A DNA stretch of 64,000 nucleotides. Source: Austropuccinia psidii. Its lineage: Eukaryota > Basidiomycota > Pucciniomycetes > Pucciniales > Sphaerophragmiaceae. The DNA lies in assembly GCA_023105745.1 (NCBI GenBank), contig JALGQZ010000006.1, positions 66,384,316 through 66,448,315 on the forward strand, given 5' to 3'. This document shows positions 12,476 to 26,354 of the stretch, one piece after another (the first letter of the stretch is position 1; every line of letters begins with the position of its first letter). A program made the position numbers and the translations under genes. The notes beneath the pieces were generated by a model, which saw nothing but the letters and a program-made list of their open reading frames with translations, did no database searches and was not told where the DNA came from.

Positions 12476-15400
12476 GGTGTAATCCACAAGAGGTACAGTA
12501 CTGTAAACCTTGAGGTATATTTTACATACCCCGATAGGAAAAAATTGATATTTAAATAACTTCTGGGATATAAATAACCCATAAGTCATGTATATAGCCA
12601 AAATTCATTGTTTTCATATGGAAAAATATGAATAATTTTTTGTGAGTAAGTAAATCCATGGATTTAAGGCCATATTTGGATTCTACACAAACTTTTACCT
12701 AGTTTAACTCCATAAGGTTGATAATCTTAGATTAACTCTATCAGGTAGTATTATGTAAACACCTCATCATAAATACCACATAAAATAATTGTGAAAATTT
12801 TTGTTTTTTTTCATTTTCATGCCAAAATAATGGAATTGTGCAAATTACCATTTTACATATACACTATTCCTAGTCTTATGCATCTTTGTGGAACTTGAAA
12901 CTACTTCATTCTTAAATACGGTTTTGTTACACCCTTGGTGGATATCAGTCTTTAAGCCTGAATTACTATTTTTGACATGAAAATAGCTAAGGGGGACAAA
13001 ATACATCAAAGAGAGGTAGGGTACCCAGATTTTGAGTCCTCTGCTCCAAAACTTGGATATATGGCTTATCTTGGCCAAATTGGTCTATTAAAACCTTTTT
13101 GGGAACCATGTTACCAAATTAATATCACATTAAATCATGAGAAACTAGCAAATAAGCTGCTATTTTGATGTGACAAGGAGGTAATCAGAAAATCTGACTC
13201 CTTTAACCATGTTAATTCTTAATTATATTTCAATAATATAACCAAAATAGTAATAAAAACTCTTTTGTGACTGGTATCCATAAAATTATCTCTTGACAAC
13301 CAGCTGTCTTTATGATATTTACCTATATCATGTAGAAAATGAGGTGAAATTTCAAAATTCTTAGAAAAATAAAATTATTAATTAATTCACCTGAAATTAT
13401 CAGGACCAATGGAGAAATGGATAATTTAAAATAAAACCAAAAAAAAATAATTATTAATTAAGAATTAAAATTGAAAGTTTTACTTACAGTCCATTTTTGA
13501 TAATTCAACATGAAACACTTAATCTTCAAAAATTCACATAAAATACAAATTGTTATTAAATTTCTAATAAAATTGATAACCTTTATAAGAAAGAATTCAT
13601 TTTTTCAAATTAGTAACTCTTTTATCTCTTAACTTTCAATTGGTTGGTAGTCATGTAAAATGACTTAATTAAATAATTATGATAATATTATGTGACTACA
13701 AGTGATTTAATCAATAAAGAAATTAAGGTAACTGGTTTTCAACTCACTAGTTTTTCAGTTTTCTCAATCAAATTCCTCTGTGAGCTTATTTAGACTTAAA
13801 AGAAGCCCACTACTTTCGTTGTTTCCAGAGATCATTTTATCATTAAGTTTAATCATTAATACCATCAGTAAGTATTAGATAAAATCATTCTGAAGAAATT
13901 TGATCTTTAAAAATCACTCATAACAATTTGAAATGAAAGAGTATTACTTTTTTCAGTGGTTTTTAACTCTAAATTGTTTTATTACTGTTTTAACTCAACT
14001 TTTGAACCTTTAAATACTCAAATAGTCTATCAAATCACTCTATCAGTTCATTTCAAGGTATTTTTTGGAGTAAAAGTGGGTAATTAATAAAATTCTTAAA
14101 GTTTTTTCTCTAAGTGTTTTAATTTATTCAAAAATTTATAATAATTATTCTTGAAAAAGATAATTATTTATTAAAATAATTTTAAATTATTTTAATAATA
14201 ATTTTTATTATTAAATCTTTTGGTAATTGATTGTTGTATACAATTATTTCTTACTGTTATACTCACTAGTAGTTTATATAAAGTCAAATAAATAATTAAA
14301 ATATTATTTATTGATTATATTTCATAAGAAAGGTCATAGTAATCTTGATTATTAGAAATATTATCAAGATTTTCATAGAGAAATATTAAAATTACTTTCT
14401 TAATTGGCTAGCTTAATTTTTTCATCCCAAAAATATTTTTTTGCCTATATTTGGGATAAGTGGATATATTTTTTTTTGAAGATAATGACCCTCCATAATT
14501 ACAGAATATTAATAAAAGTAAATATAATGAAGAAAATTTAAATATGCAAGAAATTTTGAAACCACTAACATTACAATGGTTTAATTCTCAATAATCAAGT
14601 ATAGTAATTATGAAGGTAAAATAATTTTTTTTGTTATAATAATCATTTGTTTTTTAATTTTTACACAATTATAAGGAACTAAAAGGGTTCATCACATCTA
14701 GGAGGTGGAATTATCATAAGATAATGAAACAATTAAACCATTTACAAGGATTTTTTTTCCAATTTTCTCTTCAAATTGTGTAGTGAAACCTTTTTAATAA
14801 TGAACTTTACTTTTGAACTCTCATGATAATAAATCCCTGGATTTCATACCTATATTAAGAAATTCATCATCAATTTTGAATCTTAATCAAAAATTGGTAA
14901 TAAAATTATTATTTTTAAGATCAGTTTATTGTTTCAAATTCTGATTGGAGATTTATGATTTTTTAAAAAGGATATCCATGTTTCCAGGCTTTTTTGAAAA
15001 ATCTATACTAAATTTGAGTCCAGGAAATTTAATTCCATTCCCAGTTGGCTGAAAAGGGATTGAAACTGGCTCAAAGTTTTTCTTGTTAATTAATGATAAT
15101 ATAAAATAGTTCCATATATTATGATTAAATTTTTTAGAATGTATCTTTTTATGAAAACCATTTTTAGTAATAATTAAATTGAAAAAAGTCTTGAAGGATT
15201 TTGGTTCTTCAATGTACCATTCTGTTTGACTGAAATTGGTAAGTTTGACTTGTTTAATTTATTTTTGATTTCATTAATGGCTTTTATGGATAACTTGAAT
15301 GAATAAATTGATCATAAATCTTGATTTTATTCCAATTTAAATTATTTTTAGGAATTCTTTCAGTGGTTAATCCAATTTTGTTGGAATAAGCACCTGCTTA

Positions 15401-17300
15401 TTTACCCTTATCGGATACTTGCCTAAATCCAACACCTCTAATAATTACTCATGATCAGCTCTTATTATTTGTAATATCTTTTCAATTTAAAGCTAATTAA
15501 TTTAATAATATAATAAAATTTCTTATATTATTTAATTTCAAATAGTGCTTTACAAAAGGATTGATTTGTTAAATTTAAATTAGAAGTTTTTCTGTGGTTT
15601 TATGATAAATAAGGATATGAGGTTTATATTCAGAATTGTCTAGTAGAAGATTAAGAAATGATTTATGATGATATTTTTTTGGATATGTTTGGTATTATTT
15701 TGAACTTGATTCATTGTTTATAATTTAGTTGTGAATTATTGATCAAAGCTCTTTTCATTTTGATCATTTTTTTTGCTGTGGGTAAATGATGGGTCATGAA
15801 GTGTCAAAGGAGGATTGATCTGATCAATCTGATGATTTTCTGACATTTATTTAGTCAAAAAAATTCCATCATAAGATTTAATATTTTCATCTGTATTGAG
15901 ATTAGGATGTTTTTAAAATTTGAGGGAAGGAGGAAGACTAGGATTTGTAAGTGACATTATGAAATCTTATTAAATCCTGATAAAAATATATTCCACCCCT
16001 ATATTTCTCAAAAAAACCAAAAAAAAAAAAAGATAATTAATTGAATTTGTCCTTTGAAGAAAGAATAATAAGAGAAATTATTAAAACCATTTTTATTTTT
16101 GAATTACCTAAAACAAAGGTAAAAAAAATATTTAAAACCAATTAATTGAAATTTTAAAAATAATGATGATAAGGAAATTCCAAATCAATTTAAAAGGGTT
16201 TTAGAATTTCTTTCAAATTGATTTGAAACTCTTAAATAAAAAAAACCTGATACCTAAAAGAAACCAAAAAAATGGATATGAATTTGATTTGGAATCAATC
16301 TAAAAAAAATTCCTGCATTAATTACAAATCAAAAAATGAAACCTTTTTTTTCAAAGAAATAAAATAAAATTGGATTACCTAAAAAAATTAATCAGTGAAA
16401 ATGAAAAAAAAAATCATAATAAAAGACCCAATAGAAATAGTTAGAGAGGCTCAATTATAGTAATTAATGTCCCAATGGGAGGTTGTTGTTACCTAAATTT
16501 ACTGCATTTTTTTTTAGCAAATAAAAAAGAAATAGTTTTTTTGAAGTTGAAAAAGAAGATTTTTTTAAAAAAAAACATTGAAAAAGAAAAAAAAGCTTAT
16601 TTGAGTTTTTAGAAAAATTAGAAATATATTTCGAATCATTGGTTTGTTGAAATTTTAAAAAATAGATATGTTTAAATTGGAAATGTAATGAAAAACATTG
16701 ATATTTATTGGTTTTGTTTTGGGCTTAAAAAAAAAAACAAAAAAAAGTTAAAAGAAATTGGTCTTTTTGGTTTTGTTTTTTTCAATAAAATAATTTAAAG
16801 AAAAATTATAAAAATGTTTTTTTTTTTGGATTTGAAAAATAAGATTATTTCTCCTTTGAAAAACCTTTTTTCAGTTTTTTTATCAGATTAATTACACACA
16901 CAATAATAAAAATGAATTTTTCATAATTTTTGTTTTTTTGGAATTTTGTTATTTTTCTGTTTGAAAAAAAAGAGAATTGTAATAATAAAATTGAGTTAAA
17001 TTTTGAATATTTCAATTATTTTTTTGTAAAAAATAAACAAAAATTTAGATATTTTTTTGGTTTTTTGTTAAAAAGGAAAAAATTTGCAATTTTCATTTTT
17101 TTTATAAAGAAACAAAACCAAAAAAATTTTAAAAAATTAATCTCAAATCAAATTTCAAAGTTTCCTATGTAGAATAGGTATACAAATAAAACTTTTGGAA
17201 TTCTGGATAGCACCATTATAAATGATATTTTCTTGACTTTGAGATTAAAATATTCATACATAAAATATTTAAATATTTTGTATTACTTTTTCACAGATTC
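12476..17300. other. AT-rich non-coding stretch
   Basis: Nothing could be supported here. 12840-13170 has somewhat more balanced composition and an open frame of about 60 codons on each strand, without family features; it could be an old repeat. From about 16000 onward A and T homopolymers become common. Confidence 0.55.
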
Positions 17301-18038
17301 TGTCACAGGGGCTCTTCTAAGGGAAGAGGGCCTGGCACTCAGTAAACTGGAACTCACTTATGGAGGGCTCAAGATGGGATAAGATGGAATACACTTAAGA
17401 GTATAATAAAGATAGAATTTCTAATAAAAGAAATAGAAGAAAGCAGAAAAAATAAGAGTAAAAGAGCCAACCACAAACAAGTCCAAGTCCACTGTTTCAA
17501 CCTGTCAGAAAGAAAGAGAAGGGTTGATAGGAATATGTCCACCACAAGTCTACTGAACAGGTGAGGGAATTCAAAGACCAACTTAAAACCAATGAGTATA
17601 ATACTCAAAAATTCAATAATAGAAATATTTATTAAATAATAAATCAAATATATTAATTAACTAGGGAAAAGTCCTCAGGGGGAGAAAGAGGGGCTGATAT
17701 ATGTGAGAATCTACCAGCCCTGATCCAAAGAGTGAATTTTCTTGAGAGGAATCTTCATTTGAATTTATTTGGATAATACAGCCCCTTTATGGATGTACAG
17801 AGCCTGTACAAGAGGTGTGGTGGAGAATACAGTTTCAGGCTTGTAAAGCCAAAAATGTATTTGGGACATCCACCCTGTACAAGTGTTGATAGGCTGTATT
17901 GATGAACCAATCTGTATGGATGTTTCAGAAAAAATATTTTCTGAAACTAATTCCTGATACACATACTGGATCTTCTGGTTTGATGAGTTTGAGTGGTTTT
18001 AAGGTTGAATACCCTTACCCCTGATAGTGGCTGTGACA
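17301..18038. mobile_element. LTR-like element with TGTCACAG/CTGTGACA ends
   Basis: The segment starts TGTCACAG and ends CTGTGACA, an 8-base inverted repeat of TG...CA type as in LTRs, 738 bp apart. Its composition is more balanced than the flanks. The flanking five bases are GATTC on the left and AAGTC on the right, so a target duplication is not exact (two of five differ), and this weakens the call. There is no coding capacity. It could be a solo LTR whose duplication has mutated, or a short terminal-inverted-repeat element. Confidence 0.45.
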
Positions 18039-18164
18039 AAGTCATTTTTAAAAAATACCTGTGCAAAAGAATGAAATATTCTCTGAAATATCAAGTTATT
18101 ATTTCAAAAATAAGGTTCCATAGCAAAAAAAAAAAACATTCTAGAATATCAACCTTTGTTTACT

Positions 18165-18440
18165 AACCCCAAAGCTCTTTCAAGATCTTCAATGGGCTTT
18201 TATTAGCCCAATAAATTAGTAGTAATGTCAATAATCTTCTTCTTCTTCTCCTCTAATTCCAATTATTTTTTCCACTTCACTTTTTCAAATTTATTCTAAT
18301 TTTTCTGCTTCTTTTCTTCAAACTCTATTTGAATTTTAATTTTTAAATATTTGAAATTCTGTACCTCAATTATTATTTCCTGGTCAGATTTTATTTTTAT
18401 CTCATTAATTTCTCTTTCTTGCTTCATATTCAGTAAGCTT
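18165..18440 (-). pseudogene. Possible remnant of a transposon accessory protein C-terminus
   Basis: Read on the minus strand, the segment gives a charged helical pattern, KQEREINEIKIKSDQE then KYLKIKIQIEFEEKKQK, followed after stops by LELEEKKKKIIDI and a LERALGLVN-like piece. This looks like the charged C-terminal tail of the Myb/SANT-like proteins that accompany Harbinger elements in this window, but no DNA-binding part is present and there are several stops. A chance low-complexity pattern is the alternative. Confidence 0.3.
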
Positions 18441-20219
18441 TTTTTTTTATTTTCTTCTCCTCATTTTTGCTTATCCCATATAAGTTTAGTAAATTCAATT
18501 CTTTAAAGACTTATAATTTATTAAATACCCAAAAAATATCAATTATTAATACAAAAATTAGGTCATTAACTATTCTTTCTGTTGTTATATTCCATAAGAT
18601 TAGCATTAGTTTCATTCTTATAAATAAATAAAAAATATCCCCCCCCCCAAAAAAAAAAAAGAAAATATAAAACATAAAAATATAAATAGAATAAAAAAAT
18701 GGTAAAATATTAAAGAAATTTAGAGTCTAAATAAGATTTATAAAATATTATTTAAATCAAAAATTAACTTTAATTATATTTTAAAAGATCTTAATATGAA
18801 AAATAGTTTTGAAGATTAATAAAAAAAAAAACTGAAAAAGAAGGTAATTTTATAGAGAAAGTTAAAATTCCAGATTAAAAAGAAAAAAACTTTTTTTTCT
18901 CAGTTGAAACACTACATGTATATTCATGAAAATTCATTATTCATTGTCACCTTTAAAATGATAAAACTTTTTAGTCTGACAGTAAAAATAACTGTCATTG
19001 TCAGCCATAAGAAATGCTATATTTGCCTTATTACTGTGGCCATTGTTTTGTATGATAATCTTAATTTTTTATTGTATTATTGGCTCATGTGTTTTTCCCT
19101 CATTTGAAGGAAGAATCCTTGGATAATGTTAAAAATCTTATGAAGCACATTAACACCCAGGTTTTATTACCTTAATTATATTATAAAAAGTACTTATGGA
19201 ATTATTTTTTGACTTCATTAATTCATCTCACTTCAATTTTTCTTCAATTCAATTCAATTTCATTATTATTAAAATTATGAATCCTATTCAATAAAAAAAA
19301 AATTTGGTTGAAAAAATTTTTGTCATTGAAAATAAATATTTTAAAAATTTTCTTTTAATCCTTTTTTTTCCAATCAAAAGAATTTCTTGTTTATTTAATA
19401 AAAAAAAAATCTTAAAGAAAATGTCAAGAGTATTAAATTAAGCTCTTCCTCAAAAAAAAAATATAATATAATAACAAAAAAAGTCCAAAAAAAAAAAAAA
19501 AAACTCCTTTATTGAAATAATATTGGAGCCAGAATATCTGTGATTGTTAAAGATCTGAGCCTTCATTATCTACTAGTCACAAAAAGTCTAGAAATATCTA
19601 TCTCTCTCAAATTGTCACCAAAAACCACCCACAAGATGAAATGTGATTCAAGATAAGTTAAAAATGCCAAATTCTTACTTTCCACCTTATTTCTGAGGTG
19701 TTAAAGTAAGTTTTTCATAATCCTTAATAATTTAAAAAAGTCAGGATGACCTTATTCTTTCAAGAAGCCTTGTATTTAAAAATTTTTTAATTCTTGTAGG
19801 AAATGATAGAGAAGAATTTCATACCAATTATAACTAGAGAAGAAAAAATTTGTTCAATTTTATTCCAATTTTTTTATTAATTTAGAATTATATTTAAAAT
19901 TTAATAATAAATTATTTATAATTAAAAAAATCTTTTCAAATTTATAAGAAATAATAAATTTTTAAAAATTAGAAAATAAAAAAAAAAAAAAAAAAAAAAA
20001 GGTTTAAGCTTATTTTTTTTTTTTGGAATAAACAATTTTACTTAGTATTACTATATTTAAGTCATTAATAAAAAAAAAAAAACTTTTAAAAATCTAGTTA
20101 TCAAATTTTAGTATAATAATAATAATAATTTTTTTTTTTTTTTTTCAAAATCATAATTAACTTTAAAATGTTTTTTTTTTTTTTTTTTTTTTTTCAAAAT
20201 CATAATTAACTTTAAAATG

Positions 20220-20250
<31 letters not shown>

Positions 20251-20611
20251 ATATAATTTCTTTCATCAAAAATTTTTAAAAAAAAAAAATATTTCAATTT
20301 ATTTTTATTTTTTTATTATTAAATTAAATTAAATTGAACCTTATTTTTTAATTAATTAATTAATTAATTAATTATTTCCTTAATAAATAAAAATTAAAAA
20401 CCAATTTTTTTTTTTTTTACATTATATAATTAATTTTAAGTTTTATTTATTAAAATAATTTTAATAAAGAAATTTTTAATTAAAAAATAAAAATAAAAAA
20501 TTAAAAAAAGAAATAAATAAATTAAAAATGTTTTTTTTTTTTTTTTAAAAAAAAAAATTTAAAAAAAAAAAAAAAACAAAATAGAAAGATAATTAATTAA
20601 TTAATTAATTA

Positions 20612-20672
<61 letters not shown>
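20612..20672. repeat. (ATT)n microsatellite
   Basis: About 20 uninterrupted copies of ATT, preceded by a short (TTAA) run and followed by poly-T. Confidence 0.95.
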
Positions 20673-20808
20673 TTTTTTTTTTTCTAATTATCTTTTTTTT
20701 TTTTTTTTATTTATTTCAAATTTTTAAATTATTCTATTTTTTTAAAAAAAAAAAAAAAAAATCTTCTTTTTAATAAATATAAAATGATAATTTAATAAAT
20801 AAGATTTC

Positions 20809-20810
<2 letters not shown>

Positions 20811-20839
<29 letters not shown>

Positions 20840-20875
20840 TGATGATGAGGTATGATGATGAGGTATGATAATAAT
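20811..20875. repeat. (AAT)n / (GAT)n microsatellite
   Basis: AAT repeats pass into GAT repeats with a duplicated GATGATGAGGTAT unit, then return to AAT. Confidence 0.9.
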
Positions 20876-22816
20876 AAAAAAAAAAAAAAAAAAAAGTTTA
20901 TATTATAAAGAATTTGAGATTTAAATATCAGAAATCAAAATATTTTTTTCTTTTTTTTTTTTCAGACTGAATGATGTTATAGTATAAACTGAAAAGAAAA
21001 AAAAAATTAAGGTTAAAATTAATTTTAAAAATTTAAAATTTTTTCTTACTAAAAAAAAAAAAAAAATTTTTTTTTTTTTGAGATTATCAAAAAATATAAT
21101 TTTTTTAAAAAAATTTTTAAAAAAAATGGTTTTAAATTTTAAATAATTTTTTTTTAAAAAAAAAAAAAAAAAGAAGAGAAATTTTAAATTTTTAATATTA
21201 TAAAAATTTCTTTTTTTAATTAATATTAAAAGAAATCTTTAAATCAAAATACTAATTATATTAAAATTTATTATAAAAGAATTATTTTAAAAAAATAATA
21301 ATTTGATATTATGGTAAAAAAAAATATGGACTAGAATATTTTGATTTTTGAAGAGAGTTTTGAAGAAGATAATGAGTTTGAGATTTTTCAATCTTAAAAG
21401 TTTCAATCTCAAATTTTTTTTCATAAGAAGAAGAAATGGATGATGATCTTTATTAACTCAATGGGTTAAGAATATAAAGATTTTGAATTAATAAATATAA
21501 TTTTTTGAGATTGATTTTATTGATTATTAAAAAGAGATTAAATATTGTAAAAAAAAAATAAAAGATTTTTGAGAATTTAGATTTGAATAAAATTCTTATT
21601 ATTCAAAAAGGTATGTTTTTTTGGAAATATAGAAATTTGAATAAATTTTTTGTATGTTTAAAATAAAATTGTACCTTAGAAATTGGAATATAAAGAATGG
21701 CAAGTAAAGTGAAAAAGGTATGATAAAATCAAAGAGAAAGGGTATTTAGTCAAAAAAAAAATTATGAAATTTTTGGGGATTCCAAATTTTTTTGGGTGGA
21801 AGAGATTGATATTCACAAGTGCTCAGGATGTGGGATTTTCTGATCATAAGGCAGTTGGAATCACTTGTAAAGATACAAATGAAAACTTTTAGGAGTTTCT
21901 CATAATATTTCAAATTACCTGGTTGATAACTTGTGTTTGTGAAAAGGGTTTGATATGATTAAGAAAAATTCTAAATTCCCTGGTATTATTAGGACCTTGT
22001 AATCAATAAATTCCAATGAAAAGGGCCTATTTAATACCTCATTGGCACTTGAAGTAGATGAGACTGTTTGAGGAAATCTTGGAGATTAGAATTTTTCCCT
22101 TTTTGTGAAAATGAACCTGTTAAGAAGAACATGATAAAACAAAGGACCTTGAAGGATTAGCAAAATAATTCCAATTTAGGAAGATTCCCCTTCTTCCTTG
22201 AGAATTTGACCCAGAACTAACATATTATAGTTCTCATTTTACTTCTCTGCCACTTCTAAATTGATAATCTTCTCAATCTCTAGGTTTTAAGCCATCAGCC
22301 TCTTCATTTAATTCACCCTCCTCATTAATTTTCCATGAATCTAATGTATAAACCAAATTCCATTCATTTCACATCATTTTAAGCCATGACCCCTTTTTTT
22401 CATTTTGTAAATCACTTATTAAATGATTTTTTTTGGATTATTTTGAAATATCTCAATCAATATTTCCTCAGAAAATTCAGCCATACCAAACAATGGTCCT
22501 CATAATTTAAGTTTCTTAAGAATTTGAAGCAAATAATGATGATTTAACTTCAATTTTTGAATTATTAAAAAATAGATCTGATGATCAAGTTTACTTTTAA
22601 TATTAATTCAAAACCTACCTGAATTTAAATACCTCATAAGTCTTATAAAAAAAAATTTATTCTAAAATTTTATCAATTAAAGAAAATTGAATTTAAAAAT
22701 CTCAAATTAAATTATCACTAGCAAAAAATAAAATAAAACTTAGAAAAACACCATATCATTGATCAGAATTAGTTTAATACAAATTTCACACTAAAAAAAA
22801 TCAAAAGTTAATTTGA

Positions 22817-23508
22817 ATGATAAGAAATTTTAGATTTTTTCAATTTCCTAAATCTAAATTAGATTTCTCACCCACTAATAACTCTAACTCTCAATTCTTA
22901 TCTATGACATCCTCAGACTCAGTATTCAAACAACGAAAATCAATCCAAACTGATAATCATCAAAAAATCTCATCAAATCATTCCATCCCATCCCAATCGG
23001 ATTACAAGTTGAGCGATCGATTAATCTTAAAAAAAGTTGACTTTATCTTCAAACTCATCCTTCTAATCCTTATTTAATTCAATCTCATCTTCCAGTCTTC
23101 CAATCTTAAAATTAGCAATCGTCAGTATCTCTATGGTAAGAATCTTAAAAATTCATCTAAAAAGTTCGCAAAAATAGTCATTTAATACTTTCATTTGTTT
23201 TTGATAACGGATTAATTTTTAAATTAAAGGTAACTTTACCCATAATTACTTATTACTTCACTTTGGGTAGAATTTTTGAAGGTATGCATATATTATTTCG
23301 ATTTAAATGGCTTGATCCAATCTAAATAATTATATATCGATTTCAAATTTCTAAACTAGAAACCAATACAACAGCTGCCGCCATTTCGGCTATCGTTGTC
23401 ACTAACATAATCTTGATCGGTTATATCTTATTAGCACTTTTAGAAAATGATAATCATCAAAATTCAAAATTAATTCAAAATCAAAATCATTCAAAAAAAT
23501 TAAATTAA
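22817..23508 (+). CDS. VMA21: V-ATPase assembly factor VMA21, four exons
   Basis: VMA21 is a small ER membrane protein that assembles the V0 sector of the vacuolar H+-ATPase. Proposed exons are 22817-23007, 23096-23135, 23230-23281 and 23360-23508; the total of 432 bases gives 143 residues. Introns of 88, 94 and 78 bp are GT-AG. Joined, they give two membrane helices in the right order: LPILKLAIVSISM|VTLP and then IITYYFTLGRIF for the first, and AISAIVVTNIILIGYILLAL for the second, the most recognisable part of the family. The protein ends in KKLN, a C-terminal dilysine (KKxx) ER-retrieval signal of the type known in yeast Vma21. The first donor (GTTGAG at 23008) is the least certain; it was chosen because only a phase-2 donor keeps the frame. 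The serine-rich N-terminus is longer than in yeast, and Met30 (22904) would give the more usual length of about 114. No stops or frameshifts. Confidence 0.85.
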
Positions 23509-24181
23509 TATTCTTTTATTCATTATTTAAAATCTTAATACATTTTATAATTCATTAATTAATTATTCTTTAGATTGTATTTTGTTTTTTTTTTACCCGA
23601 CTTCCATCAATGAAAAAATTCCCTAAAGCTAAAACTAATCATTACATCCAAGTCAAATCTTGCAATATATATATTTAAAGCTCATGGTCTCGGTCTTATA
23701 AATTAATTCACAACAAGATTAATTCTTGTGAGAAATCTTGCCCTTATTTCATTTGAATTGGTTAATCAAAATCTCAAAATTGATTAATAAATTAATTAAA
23801 CTGACATCAATATCTTATCTACTATCAAATTAATCTTTAGTACATCAACTATCATACTCACCATTACTAATAGTATAACACTATTACCAAAGAAATTTCT
23901 TTTTTTTAGGTTAAATTAATATATTTTCTATATTACATCTTTGCAAATTATAAGATTTCAAAAAAAGAAAAAATCCCACTACGACTTAGTTAAAAGATTA
24001 ATTTTGTTATTTTTGATTTTAACAATTTTAAAATTATTTCGATTAAAAAATATATATACATCTTTTGAAAATTTTTTAAGATATTAACTTTATTTATTAT
24101 ATAAATGAAAATTAATTTTTATATAAAAATTTATTTTTAATTATTTTTTATAAAAAATATCAAATTAAAAATTTTTAATCA

Positions 24182-24204
24182 ATATATATATATATATATA
24201 TATT
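24182..24204. repeat. (TA)n microsatellite
   Basis: About 11 copies of TA. Confidence 0.9.
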
Positions 24205-24419
24205 TTAATTAATTATTTAGTTTTTTTTTTTTTCTTAGAAAAGAAAGAAATTAAAATTAAAATTAAAATTTAAATTTTTTTCAAAAAAACAAAAAAATCA
24301 TTTTTTTTTATTACTTTTACAAAAAAAAAAAAAAAAAAAAAAGAGGTAAAATCTCTTATTTATATAAAAAATTAATTAAAAAAGAAATTTAACTTTCAAG
24401 TTTTAAGCTTAAATTAACA

Positions 24420-24640
24420 TAGAATAAAATATAAATATAAATAAAAATAAAAATAAAAATAAAAACCAAAATGAAAATAAAAATAAAAAATAAAAATAAA
24501 CCATCAAAAATAAAAATAAAAAATAAAAACTAAAATTAAGAATGAAGATAAAAATTAAAATTAAAATTAAAATAAAAATAAAAAATGAGAAATAAAAATA
24601 AAAATTCAAAAATTCAAAAATCAAAATAAAAATGAACTTT
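24420..24640. repeat. AAAAT-type degenerate simple repeat
   Basis: Imperfect repetition of AAAAATAAAAAT with occasional C or G, giving a spurious Phe/Leu/Ile frame on the minus strand. Confidence 0.85.
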
Positions 24641-25197
24641 TCTGCTTTTTTCAAAAAAGAAAAAAAAAAAAAAAAAAAAAGAAAAATTTATGAAGTTTTT
24701 AACCTTAAAAAACCTAAAAATTGATTATTTAATTAGTTTTTTTTTTTTTAAAAAAAAAAATCAATTTTATTTTTATTAATTTAATTAAATTTTTTTTTTT
24801 TTTTTTTCTTTTTTTTGAAAAAAAACAAAAAAACAAACAAACAAACAAAAAACAAAAAAACAAACTTCAATTTCTTAATTTTAATAAATTGATAAAAAAA
24901 TATAAATTTAAATAAATAAAATAAAATTAAATTTTTTGTAAAAAAAATAATTGAAATAAAACTTAATTAATTAATTAATTATTTTTATGAAAAATTCCCA
25001 AAAAAAAAAATATTAAAAAAAATATTAAAAATATATTAAAAAAATATTTGAAAAATTAAGAATTATTATTAAATTATAATTAAATTAATTAATTAATAAT
25101 AATAATAATAATTATAATTATAATAAATTTTTATAAAAAAAAAAAATTATTTTAAATAAAAATTGTTAAAAGAAAAAAAAAAAAAAAAACATGAAAA

Positions 25198-25375
25198 TTT
25201 TATTTTATTTTATTTTATTTTATTTTATTTTATTTTATTTTATTTTATTTTATTTTATTTTATTTTATTTTATTTATTTGATTTATTTTATTTTATTTTA
25301 TTTATTTTATTTATTTGATTTATTTGATTTATTTGATTTATTTGATTTATTTTATTTTATTTTATTTATTTAATT
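25198..25375. repeat. (TTTTA)n pentamer array with (TTTATTTGA) tail
   Basis: An uninterrupted TTTTA array (about 15 copies) passes into TTTATTTGA and TTTATTTTA units. The plus-strand frame through it encodes only Phe/Ile/Leu/Tyr repeats and is not a gene. Confidence 0.95.
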
Positions 25376-25840
25376 TTTTTTTTTTTTTTTTTGATAAAAA
25401 TCAAATAAAAAACTTATAATTATTTTAATAATTTAAAATATTAAATTAATTTATTTATTTATTAAATTTAAATAAAATATTTTTATTTTTTTTTTTGTTT
25501 CTTTTATTTAATTATTTATTTTAATTTAATTTAATTTAATTTAATTAAAAAAAAAAAAAAAAATTAAATTTAAAATTAATTAATAAAAAATTTTTTTATT
25601 TTTTATTTATTTTTTTTTTATTTTTTTTTTATTTTTTTGTTGGATTTTTTTAAATATTAAATATAATTTATTTTGATTTTAATTTTAATTTGATTTTATT
25701 TTAATTTTAATTTAATTTAATATTTTAATTCAATTTTTTCAATTTTAATAAATTTTTTTTAAATATATATATATATATATTTAAAAAATTAAATTTTTTT
25801 TTTTTTTTAAAAATCATTTAAAAATATTTTTAATAATTTT

Positions 25841-25879
<39 letters not shown>

Positions 25880-25891
25880 TAAAAAAATTTT

Positions 25892-25893
<2 letters not shown>

Positions 25894-25955
<62 letters not shown>
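25894..25955. repeat. 62-base T homopolymer
   Basis: One uninterrupted run of T, read as poly-lysine on the minus strand. Neighbouring runs at about 26075-26109 and a 35-base A run at 28815-28849 are similar. Lengths of such runs are unreliable in any assembly. Confidence 0.9.
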
Positions 25956-26074
25956 CTTAAAAAAAAAAAAAGGATAATAATAAAAGGGTTTAAAATTATT
26001 AAAAATAAATAAATAAATAAATAAATTTAGTTTAAATTTTTTTTTTTTTTTTTTCATTTTTAAATTAATTTAAG

Positions 26075-26110
<36 letters not shown>

Positions 26111-26148
26111 TAAAATTAAAATAAATAAATAAATATTTAATTTAATTT

Positions 26149-26189
<41 letters not shown>

Positions 26190-26354
26190 TTTTTTTAATT
26201 TTTTTTAAAAAAAATTAAATTAAATTAAATTAATTCTCCTTTATCACCTTTCCCCCTCCCATCCTCCTCCAAAAAAAAAAAAAAAGATATAATTATTAAT
26301 TTAAATGAAAAAAAAAAAAATTTTTTTTTTTTTTTATAAAATATTAAAAAAAAA

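Larger units (their letters stand above)
18441..22816. other. AT-rich low-complexity tract
   Basis: From 19980 to 21180 the DNA is almost only A and T, with repeated homopolymer runs of 15-30 bases. Two near-identical 60-base units occur at about 20130-20220, each a long T run followed by CAAAATCATAATTAACTTTA. 21430-22800 is less extreme and non-coding; it is the 5' flank of VMA21. Confidence 0.7.
23509..26108. other. AT-only low-complexity tract downstream of VMA21
   Basis: After about 24100 the sequence is nearly pure A/T with homopolymers and short repeats; the main tandem repeats are listed separately. No gene is possible here beyond frames created by the repeats. Confidence 0.8.

Noticed and set aside
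25191..25373. Plus-strand Phe/Ile/Leu/Tyr repeat frame
   Set aside because: Translation of the (TTTTA)n array.
25869..26057. Minus-strand frame rich in lysine
   Set aside because: Created by the 62-base T homopolymer; no start context or complexity.
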